From positions 2,019,501-2,083,500 of the forward strand of contig NZ_OY829944.1 of the NCBI RefSeq assembly GCF_963556105.2: DNA of 64,000 nt, read 5' to 3'. The position numbers and the translations under genes are program-made. This DNA comes from an uncultured Tolumonas sp. GTDB taxonomy: Bacteria; Pseudomonadota; Gammaproteobacteria; Enterobacterales; Aeromonadaceae. Under the pieces are notes generated by a model, which was not told where the DNA came from, searched no databases, and saw only the letters and a list, made by a program, of their open reading frames with translations. How positions within the stretch are numbered: the stretch's first letter is position 1; each line of letters begins with the position of its first letter. Of the stretch, positions 27,992-37,956 are shown in pieces.

Positions 27992-29822
27992 AGTGATGCA
28001 CCTCCAGCACCGCCGATTGCCAGACTGATGACACGCTGTCGGGTTTAATGGCATTGGATAACACCATGCCTGGCGTATGTGAGCCGTTTTCGCGAAGTAT
28101 TTTTACCAGTTGCCCTGGAAGAAGTAGCCCCGGAGCCTGCCCGGGTGGAAGTAATGGCAGTTGAATTGAAATTTGCTCAATAGAACCCGAGTCACATAAG
28201 ATATTGCGACCCCGCTCTGCATTGACGATATTGTCCTGGTTAAGCACATCGGATATATCAGCGGCACTCACGCTGCCAGCTGTGTTTCGTTTAACGACTT
28301 CAGTGATTGCACCATGGGTCGTACCGGAAACCAGCACTCGTTCCAGTTCTGTTGTACTTGTGAAATCACCCGTCTCTGTTCCATCGACGATCATGGCCTC
28401 GGGGATTAGATGGCTGAATGCCGAATCCTGTGCGGTTGCCCATTCCCAAGGGCTGAGGCGATAGCGTGGTGCTATGATGATAGTGTCATCAGTGCGGTGT
28501 GGCTGAATAGTGGCGCCCGCGGCCGTAGCTAACTGAGTGATGATTTCCAGAGGAGTGACGTTCGCCCAGCTGACGGAGCCCGCCTGCAATGTCCAGTCTG
28601 GGGTTCGAACCCACTCAGTGACATTAGTTCTATCGAGCGTAAACCCAAGTGGCGAGATCAATGACTCGGCCAGCTGCCATGCATTGATTTCTGCATTAAC
28701 GCTATAAGTGACCTTATCTGACCATTCGCCGGTCAGGAACTGACTGCGTGACACGGCAGTGAATGAATAGGATTCGCCAACCAGCTTGCTGTTGCGCTTA
28801 TACGATTTAACGGCAAAGACCCACGACCACCCGTTGATCGTGATAGCCAGCGCTTTCGGGCCATTAACGTCGGGAATGATGTAGTTTTTAGCAGTAATGC
28901 CTTTCAGCGTTCCTGTCAGTTCCCACGCATAGGAATCTAAGTCTAATTTCAAACCTAAATCACAGGGTTCAACCGCGATCTGTTCATCGCCAACAACAGC
29001 ATAAAATTCTATTGTATTCATAATGAGATACGGCGCCTTTATAGGTTCAACCGGAGGTTCGAGATCGCCGATGATGCCGCCTGAATCATCACCCCACGGT
29101 AAGTGGTTTGAACGGTCATACCAAGCACCGTTACCCCATCTGGCTAAATCAAGCTGATCAATAAAATCACTAACACTGTTTTTTTGTGTGTCAGTTGCAT
29201 CTCGAGGCTGTATACCTCGAATAGGCTGTGATTCAGCCAGAGTAATATTTAGATGTAGTGGATCTGGCTTTAAATAGCTGCCTGAAAATGAAAATATCAA
29301 TTTTGAATGTGCAGGTAGCTGGTAAGGTCTTGGAAAACTATCCCAACGTTGCTCCCATGGGCGCGTTGATAAATCAACGTCCAGTAAGTGCTCATTTGAA
29401 CGATGATCAATGGGAATTGACATCACCCATCTATTGCGCGATGACCAGTCATCCAGCCGAGTTGCCGATGTATACCGACATAATTTACTAACCGTATCAG
29501 CTACTTTGCTGATGTTGAATATAACTATCTGACTGAAGTTCATTGATGTCGCCGCTGAATATCCAGCACTCATCGTGTGGTCTGCAAAATCAGAGTGACG
29601 AAACTTTATCTTGCCATGTGCATTCAAATTACATGCAATACCAAGTGCGGTAACGTTATGCTGATCATTTGTCACTGTTTTTTCTGCAGTGATGATTTTT
29701 GCATCTACATTGATCTTTCTTCCAGAGCACCAACTTGTTGTGCCCTTGGATATAATAGATGGAGGCAGTGGTGGTCTGATAATAGTATCTGTGTCTGCCA
29801 TGGCCGCTATTGTTCCATCCAT
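27978..29822 (-). CDS. Tail-tip / hub-like phage protein, possibly 5' truncated
   Basis: 614 residues, soluble, beta-rich, with no recognised enzymatic motif. The C-terminal half (from about residue 290, FYAVVGDEQIAVEPCDLGLK) resembles late tail-tip proteins of siphophages: local attachment segments, repeated Trp-containing strands and the closing PGLLLPGQLVKILRENG part. The N-terminal ATG sits only 50 bp from the end of the head-tail connector gene, where tail genes should lie, and the frame is closed by TGA ten codons upstream of the ATG. The protein may have lost its N-terminus at a deletion joint. Assignment as tail tip is by position and general look. Confidence 0.55.
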   Translation of the reverse strand: MDGTIAAMADTDTIIRPPLPPSIISKGTTSWCSGRKINVDAKIITAEKTVTNDQHNVTALGIACNLNAHGKIKFRHSDFADHTMSAGYSAATSMNFSQIVIFNISKVADTVSKLCRYTSATRLDDWSSRNRWVMSIPIDHRSNEHLLDVDLSTRPWEQRWDSFPRPYQLPAHSKLIFSFSGSYLKPDPLHLNITLAESQPIRGIQPRDATDTQKNSVSDFIDQLDLARWGNGAWYDRSNHLPWGDDSGGIIGDLEPPVEPIKAPYLIMNTIEFYAVVGDEQIAVEPCDLGLKLDLDSYAWELTGTLKGITAKNYIIPDVNGPKALAITINGWSWVFAVKSYKRNSKLVGESYSFTAVSRSQFLTGEWSDKVTYSVNAEINAWQLAESLISPLGFTLDRTNVTEWVRTPDWTLQAGSVSWANVTPLEIITQLATAAGATIQPHRTDDTIIIAPRYRLSPWEWATAQDSAFSHLIPEAMIVDGTETGDFTSTTELERVLVSGTTHGAITEVVKRNTAGSVSAADISDVLNQDNIVNAERGRNILCDSGSIEQISIQLPLLPPGQAPGLLLPGQLVKILRENGSHTPGMVLSNAIKPDSVSSVWQSAVLEVHHYGKQ

Positions 29823-29871
29823 TGATAAGGTGTTATCGGCCCATCAGCTAAAGCGGGAAGATATTGTCGTG

Positions 29872-30138
29872 CTACAAACGTGGCCGAGCCCGATTTCCCG
29901 CTTCACGATTGGTGTACCAATGACCAACTAACAGTAATACAGCCATTTTTATAGCGGGTGTAATATTTTGATTTTGCTCATCAGCAATACCGTCAGCAGC
30001 AATCAATCTCTTATTTATGTTGGTTTCAACTTTATTAATAGCAGCGTCAATCAATAGCTGAAGATACAAATCTTCATCTGTGAAATCATATTCCACCCTG
30101 CACTGCAGTTTGGCCTCCTCCAGAGAAACCAACGTCAT
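29872..30138 (-). CDS. Head-tail connector protein (gp6/QLRG family), C-terminus altered
   Basis: 88 residues. MTLVSLEEAKLQCRVEYDFT, the helical LLIDAAINKVETNINK and AIKMAVLLLVGHWYTNREA match the HK97 gp6-like connector family that forms the ring under the portal. The family normally continues after NREA with a short strand ending near PFGxxALLxxYR. Here it turns into GNRARPRL and stops, so the last ~15 residues are replaced. This marks the edge of a deletion that removed the tail genes. Confidence 0.82.
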   Translation of the reverse strand: MTLVSLEEAKLQCRVEYDFTDEDLYLQLLIDAAINKVETNINKRLIAADGIADEQNQNITPAIKMAVLLLVGHWYTNREAGNRARPRL

Positions 30139-30141
30139 GCC

Positions 30142-30306
30142 TTATTCCTCCTGATATTCCACGACTAATTTTTTCTCAAAAAGTTGCGCAGATGTCGCTT
30201 TATCAAACCCGCAAATATCACCCGACACATAATTTTTGTACGGAGCAATAAACTTAACCAGTACTCGCTCGACTTTCGCAGTCTCCGCCTTTTTAGGATC
30301 AGCCAT
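30142..30306 (-). CDS. Small phage protein between capsid and connector
   Basis: 54-residue ORF with ATG at 30306 preceded by GAGGAG: MADPKKAETAKVERVLVKFI, then APYKNYVSGDICGFDKATSA, ending VVEYQEE. Lys/Glu-rich and soluble. Its stop is 4 bp before the connector start, preceded by AGGAGG for that gene. Small genes at this place are common in HK97-like head operons; function unknown, possibly head decoration or connector assembly. Confidence 0.75.
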   Translation of the reverse strand: MADPKKAETAKVERVLVKFIAPYKNYVSGDICGFDKATSAQLFEKKLVVEYQEE

Positions 30307-30354
30307 ATCCAACTCCTCTTAAAACAAATAAGGTCGGCGTACCGACCCAGATAA

Positions 30355-31638
30355 TTACCAGGTAATACCGGTGCCTAAGGCCAACCCTTCCGGATGACGG
30401 AATCCGATGTCATGCTCACCGACCAGACGAATTAAAGATTGGTTGCGGGCAAACGCCGAAACCAAATTCCCTTCTGCATCTTTGTAGGTTGCTTCACGAC
30501 TGAAATCGATAGTCATACTGTCCTGTTCACCAATCACTACATCATTGAAATCCGCAAAATAGATCTCGGTCTGGTTGGTGCTGGCACCCAGATTGGACGG
30601 GATAGTATTGGTATGTTCTACCGGATAGCCTTTCAATAGGCCCTGCGCCATCTCTGGGTAGACCTTATTACCGTTTCCATCACGCAATCCAAACAGCTTC
30701 ATCCAACTGCGTGGACTCATTGCCCAGCCGGGGTTAACCATCAGCGAATCGGACTGCATCAGCATTAAAATGAGGCTATCAAGATAAGCATCGAGGGTGG
30801 CTAAATCTGCGGTGCCACTCCATGGCTTTGTACGAGAGGCGGCTGAAGCGACCGCTTTAAAGCCTGTCGGCGTATTGCTTGTACCATCATCGCGCAGGAA
30901 AGCTTTATCTTCACGGATAGCCATTGCAGTGATCATGTCACCTAATACCAGCTGTTCAACATTAAAACCTGCGCGGCCAATCAGTTGATTAGACATGGGT
31001 ACTAACGTGATCATGGTTTTGGCAGTCAATTTGATATCATCAAATTGGGATTCAGTAGCATTCACATCAGAACCTTCGCCTACATAGCTGGAGGTCGCAC
31101 CACCCGACATACGTGGCAAACTTAAGTTCCCATTTGGTAACGGAATGGAACGAGCCCCCAGTTTGCGTACCACCGTGCGAGGTCGCAGTAGTTCAATGAC
31201 TTCCGAATGCATATTTTCCGGAATAATGGCGCCCCCAGAACCGGAGGCAGTACTGACCGCCATTGCAACATCCGGGTCGCCAATCTCTTTGGCAGCAAAT
31301 TGTTCGGCAAGTTGCATGTCCCCCTTACCAGCCGCAATCGCCATGGTGAGTCGGGCCATACCCGCTCCCGGATATTGCTTGAGTTCTGGTCTGACATGCA
31401 CGGCCGCCGAATAATTTTGTGTGGCTTTGACTGGTACAGCTTGCTGTGCATTTAGTTTTTCGGCTCGTTCAAGTCGCTGTATTTTTGCCGTAATGTCATT
31501 GGCTTTGGTTTCCAGTGAGGTAAATTGCTGCAGTTGTTCTTCACTCAAATCCACACCACTGGCTTCCAATTCAGCTAGCTGTGTCACCTGGGCGACAATC
31601 TCACTGCGCTGGCGGCGAAGTTCTTCAATATTCGACAT
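30355..31638 (-). CDS. HK97-type major capsid protein
   Basis: 427 residues. Residues 1-65 are the coiled-coil delta (scaffold) domain (LRRQRSEIVAQVTQLAELEA). The capsid fold starts near 130 (DPDVAMAVSTASGSGGAIIP), with the E-loop/P-domain strands TVVRKLGARSIPLPNGNLSL and the C-terminal strand VRLVGEHDIGF-like (LIRLVGEHDIGFRHPEGLAL). The delta domain is normally removed by the S49/ClpP-like protease encoded upstream. The gene looks intact. Confidence 0.95.
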   Translation of the reverse strand: MSNIEELRRQRSEIVAQVTQLAELEASGVDLSEEQLQQFTSLETKANDITAKIQRLERAEKLNAQQAVPVKATQNYSAAVHVRPELKQYPGAGMARLTMAIAAGKGDMQLAEQFAAKEIGDPDVAMAVSTASGSGGAIIPENMHSEVIELLRPRTVVRKLGARSIPLPNGNLSLPRMSGGATSSYVGEGSDVNATESQFDDIKLTAKTMITLVPMSNQLIGRAGFNVEQLVLGDMITAMAIREDKAFLRDDGTSNTPTGFKAVASAASRTKPWSGTADLATLDAYLDSLILMLMQSDSLMVNPGWAMSPRSWMKLFGLRDGNGNKVYPEMAQGLLKGYPVEHTNTIPSNLGASTNQTEIYFADFNDVVIGEQDSMTIDFSREATYKDAEGNLVSAFARNQSLIRLVGEHDIGFRHPEGLALGTGITW

Positions 31639-31708
31639 AGCGATGTTCCCTTTTTTCAGAAATAAAAAAGGCCCGTTAGGGCCATTGATGTGAAGCTCCG
31701 CCTCGAGG

Positions 31709-32658
31709 CTAGAGCATATGTGAGATAGTGATAGCGCGAGCTCTTAACCCGACGCGTGAACGAGTTGGTGCTATCGGTTGTGCAGGTTGCATAACATCCG
31801 ATGCCAGTTTATTTAAATAATCTTGTGGATTAGCCAGCACATCAGCAAGGCCTGCATCAATAGCTGCTTGCCCGTGAAATAATCCGGCCTGAGTATCAAT
31901 AACGGTCTTCACATCAATTCCTCGATACAAAGCAACCGAATTCACAAATAGCTGATAGGCATCTTCAACTATCTGATTAAACGTATCTGATGCGGTTTCA
32001 GATAAAGGCTCATGTGCAGTACCGTCTTTTTTCCGGTCACCGCGATAAAATGTCGTGAATTTAATGCCGGAATTCTCTTCCAACTGAGACACATCCAGAT
32101 GTTCCATAATGACACCGATAGAACCACATCCACCGGTCGCACTGATCACTATTCTGGAGCAGGCAGCTGCAATGAAATAACAGGCGGAATATGCATTGAA
32201 AATAATGAGTGCTGTAATTGGCTTTTTATCCCGACTAGCATAAATATAGTCTGCCAACTCCTTACAACCCGTAGCCATACCACCGCCCGAATTTAAGTCC
32301 AAAACAATCGCCTGTACTCGATCATCTGATAACGCAGAAGCAATATCAGCGCGGATCCGCTCATAACTGGTGAGTTCACTGCAGGCATTATCAATAACAC
32401 CCCGCCGTGACACTAAAATGCCGTGAACCGGAATAATGGCAAGTCCGGCGATCTGATAACGACTTTCCTGCCGGGCTTCCAGTTGAACAGGTGTTTCATC
32501 CGGTAATTCATCAGCGGCTTGCCGGATCACGGATAATTCACTCCCCAAAATTCGGGGTAAAAGTACGTTTTTACGGCATTTAGAATAAGCGGCGTTGCAT
32601 AGTGTGGTTGCCCGAAGGCCATGGCCGATAAATGCGGATAATTAATTAGTTTCGGCAT
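31709..32658 (-). pseudogene. Phage S49-family head maturation protease, frameshifted near the N-terminus
   Basis: The main frame (31709-32548) encodes the protease domain: IIPVHGILVSRRG, VLDLNSGGGMATG, the nucleophile segment NAYSACYFIAAACSRIVIS, GSIGVIMEH and GDRKKDG with the catalytic Lys. Its upstream part has no good start. The correct start is in another frame at ATG 32658 (MPKLINYPHLSAMAFGQPHY), overlapping the portal gene end by 13 bp. Adding one base to the T5 run at 32568-32572 (A5 on the coding strand) joins the two into a normal S49 N-terminus (NAVKNVLLPRILGSELSVIR). So it is a one-base deletion, a sequencing error or a slippage site. If real, capsid maturation would be lost. Confidence 0.8.
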
Positions 32659-33899
32659 AATAGCGCCTCAATGTCTTTGACCTGTTGATTGGTCGCGGTT
32701 GTCAGCCCCTTAGGGAGTTTCGCTGTGTCTAACATATTGAGCGGCGTCAAATAAATATCGCCCGTTGGGATCGGAGACATATTCTCTAATCGGCGAATAT
32801 CATTCACGCTTAACCAGCCCCACTGTCGCCCTAATGCATATGATTCATAGCGGGATTTCTGGTCACCACGCAGCATGCCGGAGACATTAAACTCGATATA
32901 AAGATCTTTACGCTCACTGGGCAGCAGAAGGTCGCGCATCATGGCCCCTTCAATGCGTTTGAGCCATGCCAGCAAAGTGTAAATAACGTACTGAAGTCCC
33001 TGATGTTCAATATTGTTATTGGTCGAACGCTCCAATTCCGCAATCATGTGCGGCGGCACTTTATACAGCCGGCAAATTTCAATCACACTGAATTTGCGTG
33101 ACTCGAGTAACTGGGCCTGCTCATTGTTCATCGCCAGCTGTTTGTACTGCATCCCCTCTTGCAACATGGCAACCGAGAAGGAATTACGTAAACCAGAATG
33201 ACGTTCAATAAATTTATTGAGTAATAAATCCAGTTTTTCCTGAGAATCAATTTTAGGTGCTTCTTTCGGACGTTCTATTACACCACTTAACGTAGTGCCG
33301 TTCGCAAACACTCGACTGGCATGCTCATCAACAGCCATACTGAGACCGATTGTGTCAGGATTAGTCTGGATCGGTGATAACCCCAGAAATCCGTCCAGAC
33401 TGAATGCTTTAATATGATGAACCTGTCGCATTGGCAGGATTTGGTTACTACCGTCCAATAACTGGTAATACGGCAAACCATCCGGCCCTTTTAGCGGCGT
33501 AATTTTATCTGGATGTACGGGAATTAATTCCTGAATGTATCCCCGACCATTCCGGTCAATCAGACTATATGCATTTCCCCGAAAACCGAGAGAGCCCATG
33601 CTCTGTTCATAAAATTCAAATGCAGTATCTTTTTGGTTAGGTTGTGCGTGGATCAGGTCATAAAGTGGATGATCTGTAGCTCGCTCCCGCTGATCACCCT
33701 TACGGCGATATAACTCACACGGTAACTGTGCCACGGATTCAGCAAGCAGCGTGACACAAGCACGGATAGCGGCTACCGCCATGGCCGTATCCGGTGTCAC
33801 CATCACACCGGATTTTGCCGTTTTACCAGATAATGCACTTATCCAGGTACTGTAATTCAGAGACTTACTCCCTGAGCCAAACATCATCGGCAAAAACAT
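32646..33899 (-). CDS. HK97-family portal protein
   Basis: 417 residues from ATG 33899. Family segments include TPDTAMAVAAIRACVTLLAE, HPLYDLIHAQPNQKDTAFEF, GNAYSLIDRNGRGYIQELIP, HIKAFSLDGFLGLSP and RKFSVIEICRLYKVPPHMIA. It forms the dodecameric DNA entry ring. The start overlaps the stop of the small membrane gene upstream (TGATG). A different, P2-type portal is also present at 47276-48286. Confidence 0.94.
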   Translation of the reverse strand: MFLPMMFGSGSKSLNYSTWISALSGKTAKSGVMVTPDTAMAVAAIRACVTLLAESVAQLPCELYRRKGDQRERATDHPLYDLIHAQPNQKDTAFEFYEQSMGSLGFRGNAYSLIDRNGRGYIQELIPVHPDKITPLKGPDGLPYYQLLDGSNQILPMRQVHHIKAFSLDGFLGLSPIQTNPDTIGLSMAVDEHASRVFANGTTLSGVIERPKEAPKIDSQEKLDLLLNKFIERHSGLRNSFSVAMLQEGMQYKQLAMNNEQAQLLESRKFSVIEICRLYKVPPHMIAELERSTNNNIEHQGLQYVIYTLLAWLKRIEGAMMRDLLLPSERKDLYIEFNVSGMLRGDQKSRYESYALGRQWGWLSVNDIRRLENMSPIPTGDIYLTPLNMLDTAKLPKGLTTATNQQVKDIEALLCRN

Positions 33900-34078
33900 C
33901 AAGCGGTCTCCTTATTCTGTCGTTTAACAGCTAAGGCCCGGCTCATCAGATATGACCACAATAAGCATTCTGCTCCCGCGACCAAAAATCCGGCTGGAGC
34001 AAATATCAACCATGCGCCATAAGCGAGAGAAAACGCACCGGAAAGTCCAATTAGAAAAACGAGTAAAGGTATTAACAT
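33899..34078 (-). CDS. Small phage membrane protein between terminase and portal
   Basis: 59 residues from ATG 34078: [20 protein letters not shown], then a second hydrophobic segment ([20 protein letters not shown]) and a basic tail VKRQNKETA. Overlaps the terminase gene by 7 bp and the portal ATG by 1 bp, so it is translationally coupled to both. Such two-span proteins are common at this place in HK97-like phages; function unknown. Confidence 0.75.
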   Translation of the reverse strand: MLIPLLVFLIGLSGAFSLAYGAWLIFAPAGFLVAGAECLLWSYLMSRALAVKRQNKETA

Positions 34079-35790
34079 AGAACATCCGACGTATCGTAAA
34101 CGGAGCGGTCATCTTCCCGCGCTGGCACCATGGCTCGGCTCATCGCGATGATCAGTGCAACAGCACCATCAATTTTCTGGTCAGCACTCTCTTTCACAGG
34201 TCGCACCACATCATCATTGCCGACAATGTGTTTACCGATCACGTTGCTGATACACCAGGTCAGTAAGGTATTACCATCATGATGAAAGCGTCCGGACATA
34301 ATCGCGGCCTCCAATTCTTTCATTGGATCCGACATATTCTGGTAATTCTGGATGATCGTGATTGGATTCATCCCCTCATCTGCCAACTGATGTCCAAGCG
34401 CGGTTGCCCCCGAGGGGTCCAACGGTGTTTCCAACACATTGAATCGTCGCTGATCATCTTTTGCAGCTTCGAAGATTTCTCGGTAATCAACTTCAGCGCC
34501 ATCGGTGGCCGTCAGTTCCCCACGATTGACCCATTTCTGGTATCTCTCTGCCAGTCGCCGGTTCTCTGTATTAAACACCGTCTCTTCCGGTACCCAGAAT
34601 TGGGGGGTGATGCAGTAATAATTCCGTCGGCCATCAATGTCGCGCCAGAACAGCCGGACTTTCGAGTTCAGGTCAAGTTTGCGGGCCAAATCAAACCCCA
34701 GCACACATTCCTGCCCCTCAAACGCATCCTCTGATAACGACCTATCTTCACAGGCCTTCCAGCTTTCCATATTGAAGTAGGCCGTTTTGGCCGACACCCA
34801 AATATTGAGGTGTTTTGTTTTGAACTTATTAGCAAAGCGGGCATTTTTGATTGCCTTATTTTGCTGCGACGCCAGATGATCGGCATACACCGAAACCCCC
34901 ATGTTGGGGTTGGCCTTCACTAGTGCTTTGGGATCAGTCCAGTCATCGCCCTCATCCAGGGTATAAATCACCCCGAACAACTCATCATCCGGCACCGTGC
35001 CGCTGAGCATTTCAATCACTTCACGGCGTTTGTCGTAACAGGGACCTTCAATGTTGTAACCAGCCGTTGTGATGATCCACATCAATGGCTGTTTACGTGC
35101 GCCCATCCCTGTAAGCATGGTGGTATATAGATCATCAGCATCATGCTCATGGTATTCATCCACGATAGAACAAGACGGCGACTGACCATCCCCGGGATTA
35201 CCTATCAGCGGCTCAAAACGGGCACCATCGGCGGGGATCGTTAAATTTGAGGCATTGACCTGAATACCAAACCGCTCAAGTAATAGTGGTGTGCGTTGCG
35301 CCATCAAGCGTGCCGGCCGGAAAACCTCCCAAGCTTGTTTTTCTGTCGTGGCACCGGAATACACTTCCGCACCGAATTCATTGTCTGCAGCAAAACAGTA
35401 CAACGCGACACCTGCGGAAATCGCGGATTTGCCATTTTTACGCGGGATCTCGGTATACACTTCCCGAAAACGGCGCAGACCACTGCCTTTTTTAACCCAG
35501 CCAAACGCACAGCAGACAATAAATAACTGCCATGGCTCCAGCGTGATGAGCTGGCGCTTAAATGCCCATTCGCCTTTAGTGTGTGGCAATAACTGGATAA
35601 ACCGAGACGCCCGTTCTGCTTTCTCACGGTCAAACCGGTAACTGAACTGACCCGATCTTTCTTTAGCGAGATCGTCCAGATGACGCTGGCAGGCAGCTAT
35701 CACATAGTGGCATGCAACAATTTTCCCTCTGACGACCTCTCTGGCGTACTGATTCGCCTGGTTGACATAGGGGTAACTGGTTCTTGCCAT
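34072..35790 (-). CDS. Phage terminase large subunit (Terminase_1 family)
   Basis: 572 residues. ATPase motor with Walker [11 protein letters not shown], Walker B-type [11 protein letters not shown] and the coupling segment MWIITTAG. The C-terminal nuclease begins near [12 protein letters not shown] with acidic residues in FDLA and later [15 protein letters not shown]. It packages DNA with the P27-type small subunit encoded 8 bp upstream. It is unrelated in sequence type to the P2-like terminase at 45566-47279. Confidence 0.95.
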   Translation of the reverse strand: MARTSYPYVNQANQYAREVVRGKIVACHYVIAACQRHLDDLAKERSGQFSYRFDREKAERASRFIQLLPHTKGEWAFKRQLITLEPWQLFIVCCAFGWVKKGSGLRRFREVYTEIPRKNGKSAISAGVALYCFAADNEFGAEVYSGATTEKQAWEVFRPARLMAQRTPLLLERFGIQVNASNLTIPADGARFEPLIGNPGDGQSPSCSIVDEYHEHDADDLYTTMLTGMGARKQPLMWIITTAGYNIEGPCYDKRREVIEMLSGTVPDDELFGVIYTLDEGDDWTDPKALVKANPNMGVSVYADHLASQQNKAIKNARFANKFKTKHLNIWVSAKTAYFNMESWKACEDRSLSEDAFEGQECVLGFDLARKLDLNSKVRLFWRDIDGRRNYYCITPQFWVPEETVFNTENRRLAERYQKWVNRGELTATDGAEVDYREIFEAAKDDQRRFNVLETPLDPSGATALGHQLADEGMNPITIIQNYQNMSDPMKELEAAIMSGRFHHDGNTLLTWCISNVIGKHIVGNDDVVRPVKESADQKIDGAVALIIAMSRAMVPAREDDRSVYDTSDVLC

Positions 35791-35798
35791 ATGAACTC

Positions 35799-36263
35799 TC
35801 AGAATTTATCGAATGGATTCCCTTTACCCTGTTTATCCTTACCTATCACCCGAGCACGACTGGAAGGATCCAACCCCAGACTGGAACCGAACACTGCCAT
35901 CTGGCGTAGTGCTTCATTGATAACGGTCACCGCCGGATTTTTTTGCAATGATCCGTTGGCAGCGGGAACTACCAGACCGTGGCTATCAACCAGTTCCTCT
36001 GCTCGACGCCAACGTGAATACGCACAGCAAAATGCAGCAAGACAATCCAAATCTGTCACTTTTAATACACCAGCGTCGTGGAGCAATGGAGCTAGTTCCT
36101 CCCACTTCTCAGCAGCATAGTTATCGAGTTCAGGGGGTGGATTTAACGAGTCAGGAACAGCGTAATCCGGCTCTTTTTCGTTGACCCGTGCCTTTCGATC
36201 TGTGCCCGCCACCACTTTTAAGTGCGTTGGTTTAGATTTACGACCTCTTGTCATATCAGTCAC
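35799..36263 (-). CDS. P27-family phage terminase small subunit
   Basis: 154 residues. The start [17 protein letters not shown] is characteristic of the P27 family, followed by [40 protein letters not shown] and the C-terminal [20 protein letters not shown] segment. DNA-recognition subunit for packaging, adjacent to its large subunit. Confidence 0.93.
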   Translation of the reverse strand: MTDMTRGRKSKPTHLKVVAGTDRKARVNEKEPDYAVPDSLNPPPELDNYAAEKWEELAPLLHDAGVLKVTDLDCLAAFCCAYSRWRRAEELVDSHGLVVPAANGSLQKNPAVTVINEALRQMAVFGSSLGLDPSSRARVIGKDKQGKGNPFDKF

Positions 36264-36395
36264 TTATATGAAAATTAAAGAATCGATAACGGCAGGATCA
36301 ATGCGAACGATCTAAGAAGATCAAAATTTTGAATTTTGGCTTCGTAAAAGTTTTCCGAGGCGGATCAGTGGAATAGACGAAAGCTAGGGAGGATT

Positions 36396-36791
36396 TTACC
36401 CCCCATCCCCCTGATTTTTAACGCCTTTAATCGCATGGGTAATTTCATTTATCGTCTTCTCTTGGTGGCATTGGTCACAAATGGCTTGCAAGTTTGAGAG
36501 CTCATCGGCGCCACCGCGAGCCTTGTTGATGATGTGATCAACTGCTGTCGCTGGTCTGATCACACCATTCTTAAGACAAGGCTGGCATAAGTAATGATCA
36601 CGACGTAAAACCTGTGTGCGTATCAACTTCCACCGATAACCATAACCACGTTGTTCTGCGGTACCTTTGCGCTTGATGGTCTGTCGCCAGCCGATAGCAA
36701 GACCGGCATGCTCACTACAATAACCATGCGACTCAGTTGTCAGGTTACTGCAACCTCGTACCCGACATTGCTTAGGTATCTTTGCTGGCAT
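36396..36791 (-). CDS. HNH endonuclease of the packaging module
   Basis: 131 residues from ATG 36791. N-terminal zinc-type cysteines (QCRVRGCSNLTTESHGYCSE), then an HNH domain: LRRDHYLCQPCLKNG, VDHIINKARGGADELSNLQA and CDQCHQEKT. In HK97-like phages an HNH nuclease next to TerS/TerL assists cleavage at cos. It overlaps the holin-like gene upstream by 20 bp. Confidence 0.9.
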   Translation of the reverse strand: MPAKIPKQCRVRGCSNLTTESHGYCSEHAGLAIGWRQTIKRKGTAEQRGYGYRWKLIRTQVLRRDHYLCQPCLKNGVIRPATAVDHIINKARGGADELSNLQAICDQCHQEKTINEITHAIKGVKNQGDGG

Positions 36792-37047
36792 CGCTGTCTG
36801 TTTCTCTGTTTTGCAAACTACGCTGGTCGAAGTACTTGAACACATCAAACACAAACCGGCCTAATACAACCAAGAAACCACCAAGGGCCAGCACATCACC
36901 TACTGTCCAGTTATGCAAAACGGGCATTGTCATGACTGATGCTTGGCTTGCCGCGTCGGCAGCCATTCGTTTGGCTTCAGTTGTTAAGTCAGCACTGTAT
37001 GCAGAAACACTCGTACCACCCAGATAAGCAATCAGGCGTCCTTTCAT
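36772..37047 (-). CDS. Putative phage holin
   Basis: 91 residues with a central hydrophobic segment (VGDVLALGGFLVVLGRFVFD) and charged C-terminus (DQRSLQNRETDSDASKDT); the N-terminal 40 residues are mildly hydrophobic. Length and layout fit small holins found upstream of HNH-TerS in Aeromonas/Vibrio siphophages. Weak family evidence only. Confidence 0.55.
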   Translation of the reverse strand: MKGRLIAYLGGTSVSAYSADLTTEAKRMAADAASQASVMTMPVLHNWTVGDVLALGGFLVVLGRFVFDVFKYFDQRSLQNRETDSDASKDT

Positions 37048-37104
37048 GTCTGATACCTTCGAGATGATCTGTATATTGAGACCTTATCGGTATTATTTTG
37101 GCGC

Positions 37105-37135
37105 GGAAAAAGAAAAACCCCAGCAGATGCTGAGG
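37105..37135 (-). terminator. Intrinsic terminator upstream of the head operon
   Basis: On the minus strand CCTCAGCA-TC-TGCTGGGG (one U-G wobble) followed by TTTTTCTTTTT. It blocks transcription entering the head module from the right, so that module must have its own start between 37048 and 37105 or depend on antitermination. The remaining ~200 bp to 37350 show only a GTTGCAG/CTGCAAC inverted pair and no gene. Confidence 0.75.
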
Positions 37136-37350
37136 CTCAGAATTTCTTGTTAGTACGTTGCAGACGCACTACTCGACAATGCGGGATTTAGCATACTTCG
37201 TGTACGTTCACCCTGCAACAAAAATAACCAACTTTTTATGGTTGCATTACCTTTCATCCTAAAAAAGTATATAAATGACTCCGCTTCACCATTACTCTGT
37301 AACTCGAATGAATAGTGTTTGGTTAATTAGTTGCTGTATAAGGTTTGTTA

Positions 37351-37662
37351 ATGATGTTTTCTTTAACTCAATGCTGTGCCGACAAATTATTGTCATGGAT
37401 AGAAGCTGAAAAACGCTATGACGAGAATGCGCTTCTACATGCATATTCGTTTTTAGAACAATTTATGACCGATCATGGATTGAACCTTAGTCATGATGAA
37501 ATCATGCTCAAAATTGAACACTATTTGAGTAGTATTGATCACAACGATTATAAATTGTTAGCAAGCATAGAAGACACGTTGGAACTATTAATCGAAGTGA
37601 TAAACACCAACAAGCTACTTATCTCCAGCCAATTAAAAATGCTCAAAAACCCCTTGTACTAA
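37351..37662 (+). CDS. Uncharacterised 103-residue protein
   Basis: MMFSLTQCCADKLLSWIEAE followed by an all-helical, acidic, leucine-rich sequence (YSFLEQFMTDHGLNLSHDEI, IEDTLELLIEVINTNKLLIS). No membrane segment or known motif. I do not recognise the family. It is AT-rich, on the plus strand, opposite to the head operon, and lies just before repeat R1, so it belongs to the accessory block. Confidence 0.55.
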   Translation: MMFSLTQCCADKLLSWIEAEKRYDENALLHAYSFLEQFMTDHGLNLSHDEIMLKIEHYLSSIDHNDYKLLASIEDTLELLIEVINTNKLLISSQLKMLKNPLY

Positions 37663-37687
37663 CTACACAACACCACACATTTTCTTC

Positions 37688-37800
37688 TTTGGCATCCTCG
37701 TATGTGATTGATGCGCAAATCGTCTGAGCTCCTTGCTGTATCAGGCTTTGAGGTATATGAGCACTTCCGTCCATCTTGGATATATCTTGGTTTATTTTTG
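37688..37800 (+). repeat. Repeat R1, first of three ~110-bp dispersed repeats
   Basis: Starts TTTGGCATCCTCG and ends CTTGGATATATCTTGG plus a T-rich tract. Ends are conserved with R2 (40614-40722) and R3 (42032-42143); the inner 70 bp has diverged. It sits between the 103-residue gene and the TerB-like gene pair. No integron core sites flank it. Confidence 0.75.
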
Positions 37801-37956
37801 AGATTAATCTTGTTAATCCTTCTCATTTGGGAATACATTAATTCAATATATTCCTCTATTTTCACTTTGAATCTGGAGGCTATCTGGGATATCCATACCC
37901 AATTAGGCTTAAATAAGAATGTCCGATTAATTGTGAAAGTTGAATAGGGAAATAAC

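Noticed and set aside
35296-35641. Several overlapping ORFs opposite the terminase gene
   Set aside because: Antisense shadows of a well-conserved TerL coding sequence.
37048-37345. GTTGCAG...CTGCAAC as an extra integron site
   Set aside because: The second box does not fit RYYYAAC, the spacing is only about 60 bp in cassette-start order, and no cassette ORF lies between them.
37688-37800. R1-R3 repeats as attC sites
   Set aside because: They lack RYYYAAC and GTTRRRY boxes at their ends and have no reciprocal core matches, unlike the sites at 42661 and 43412.
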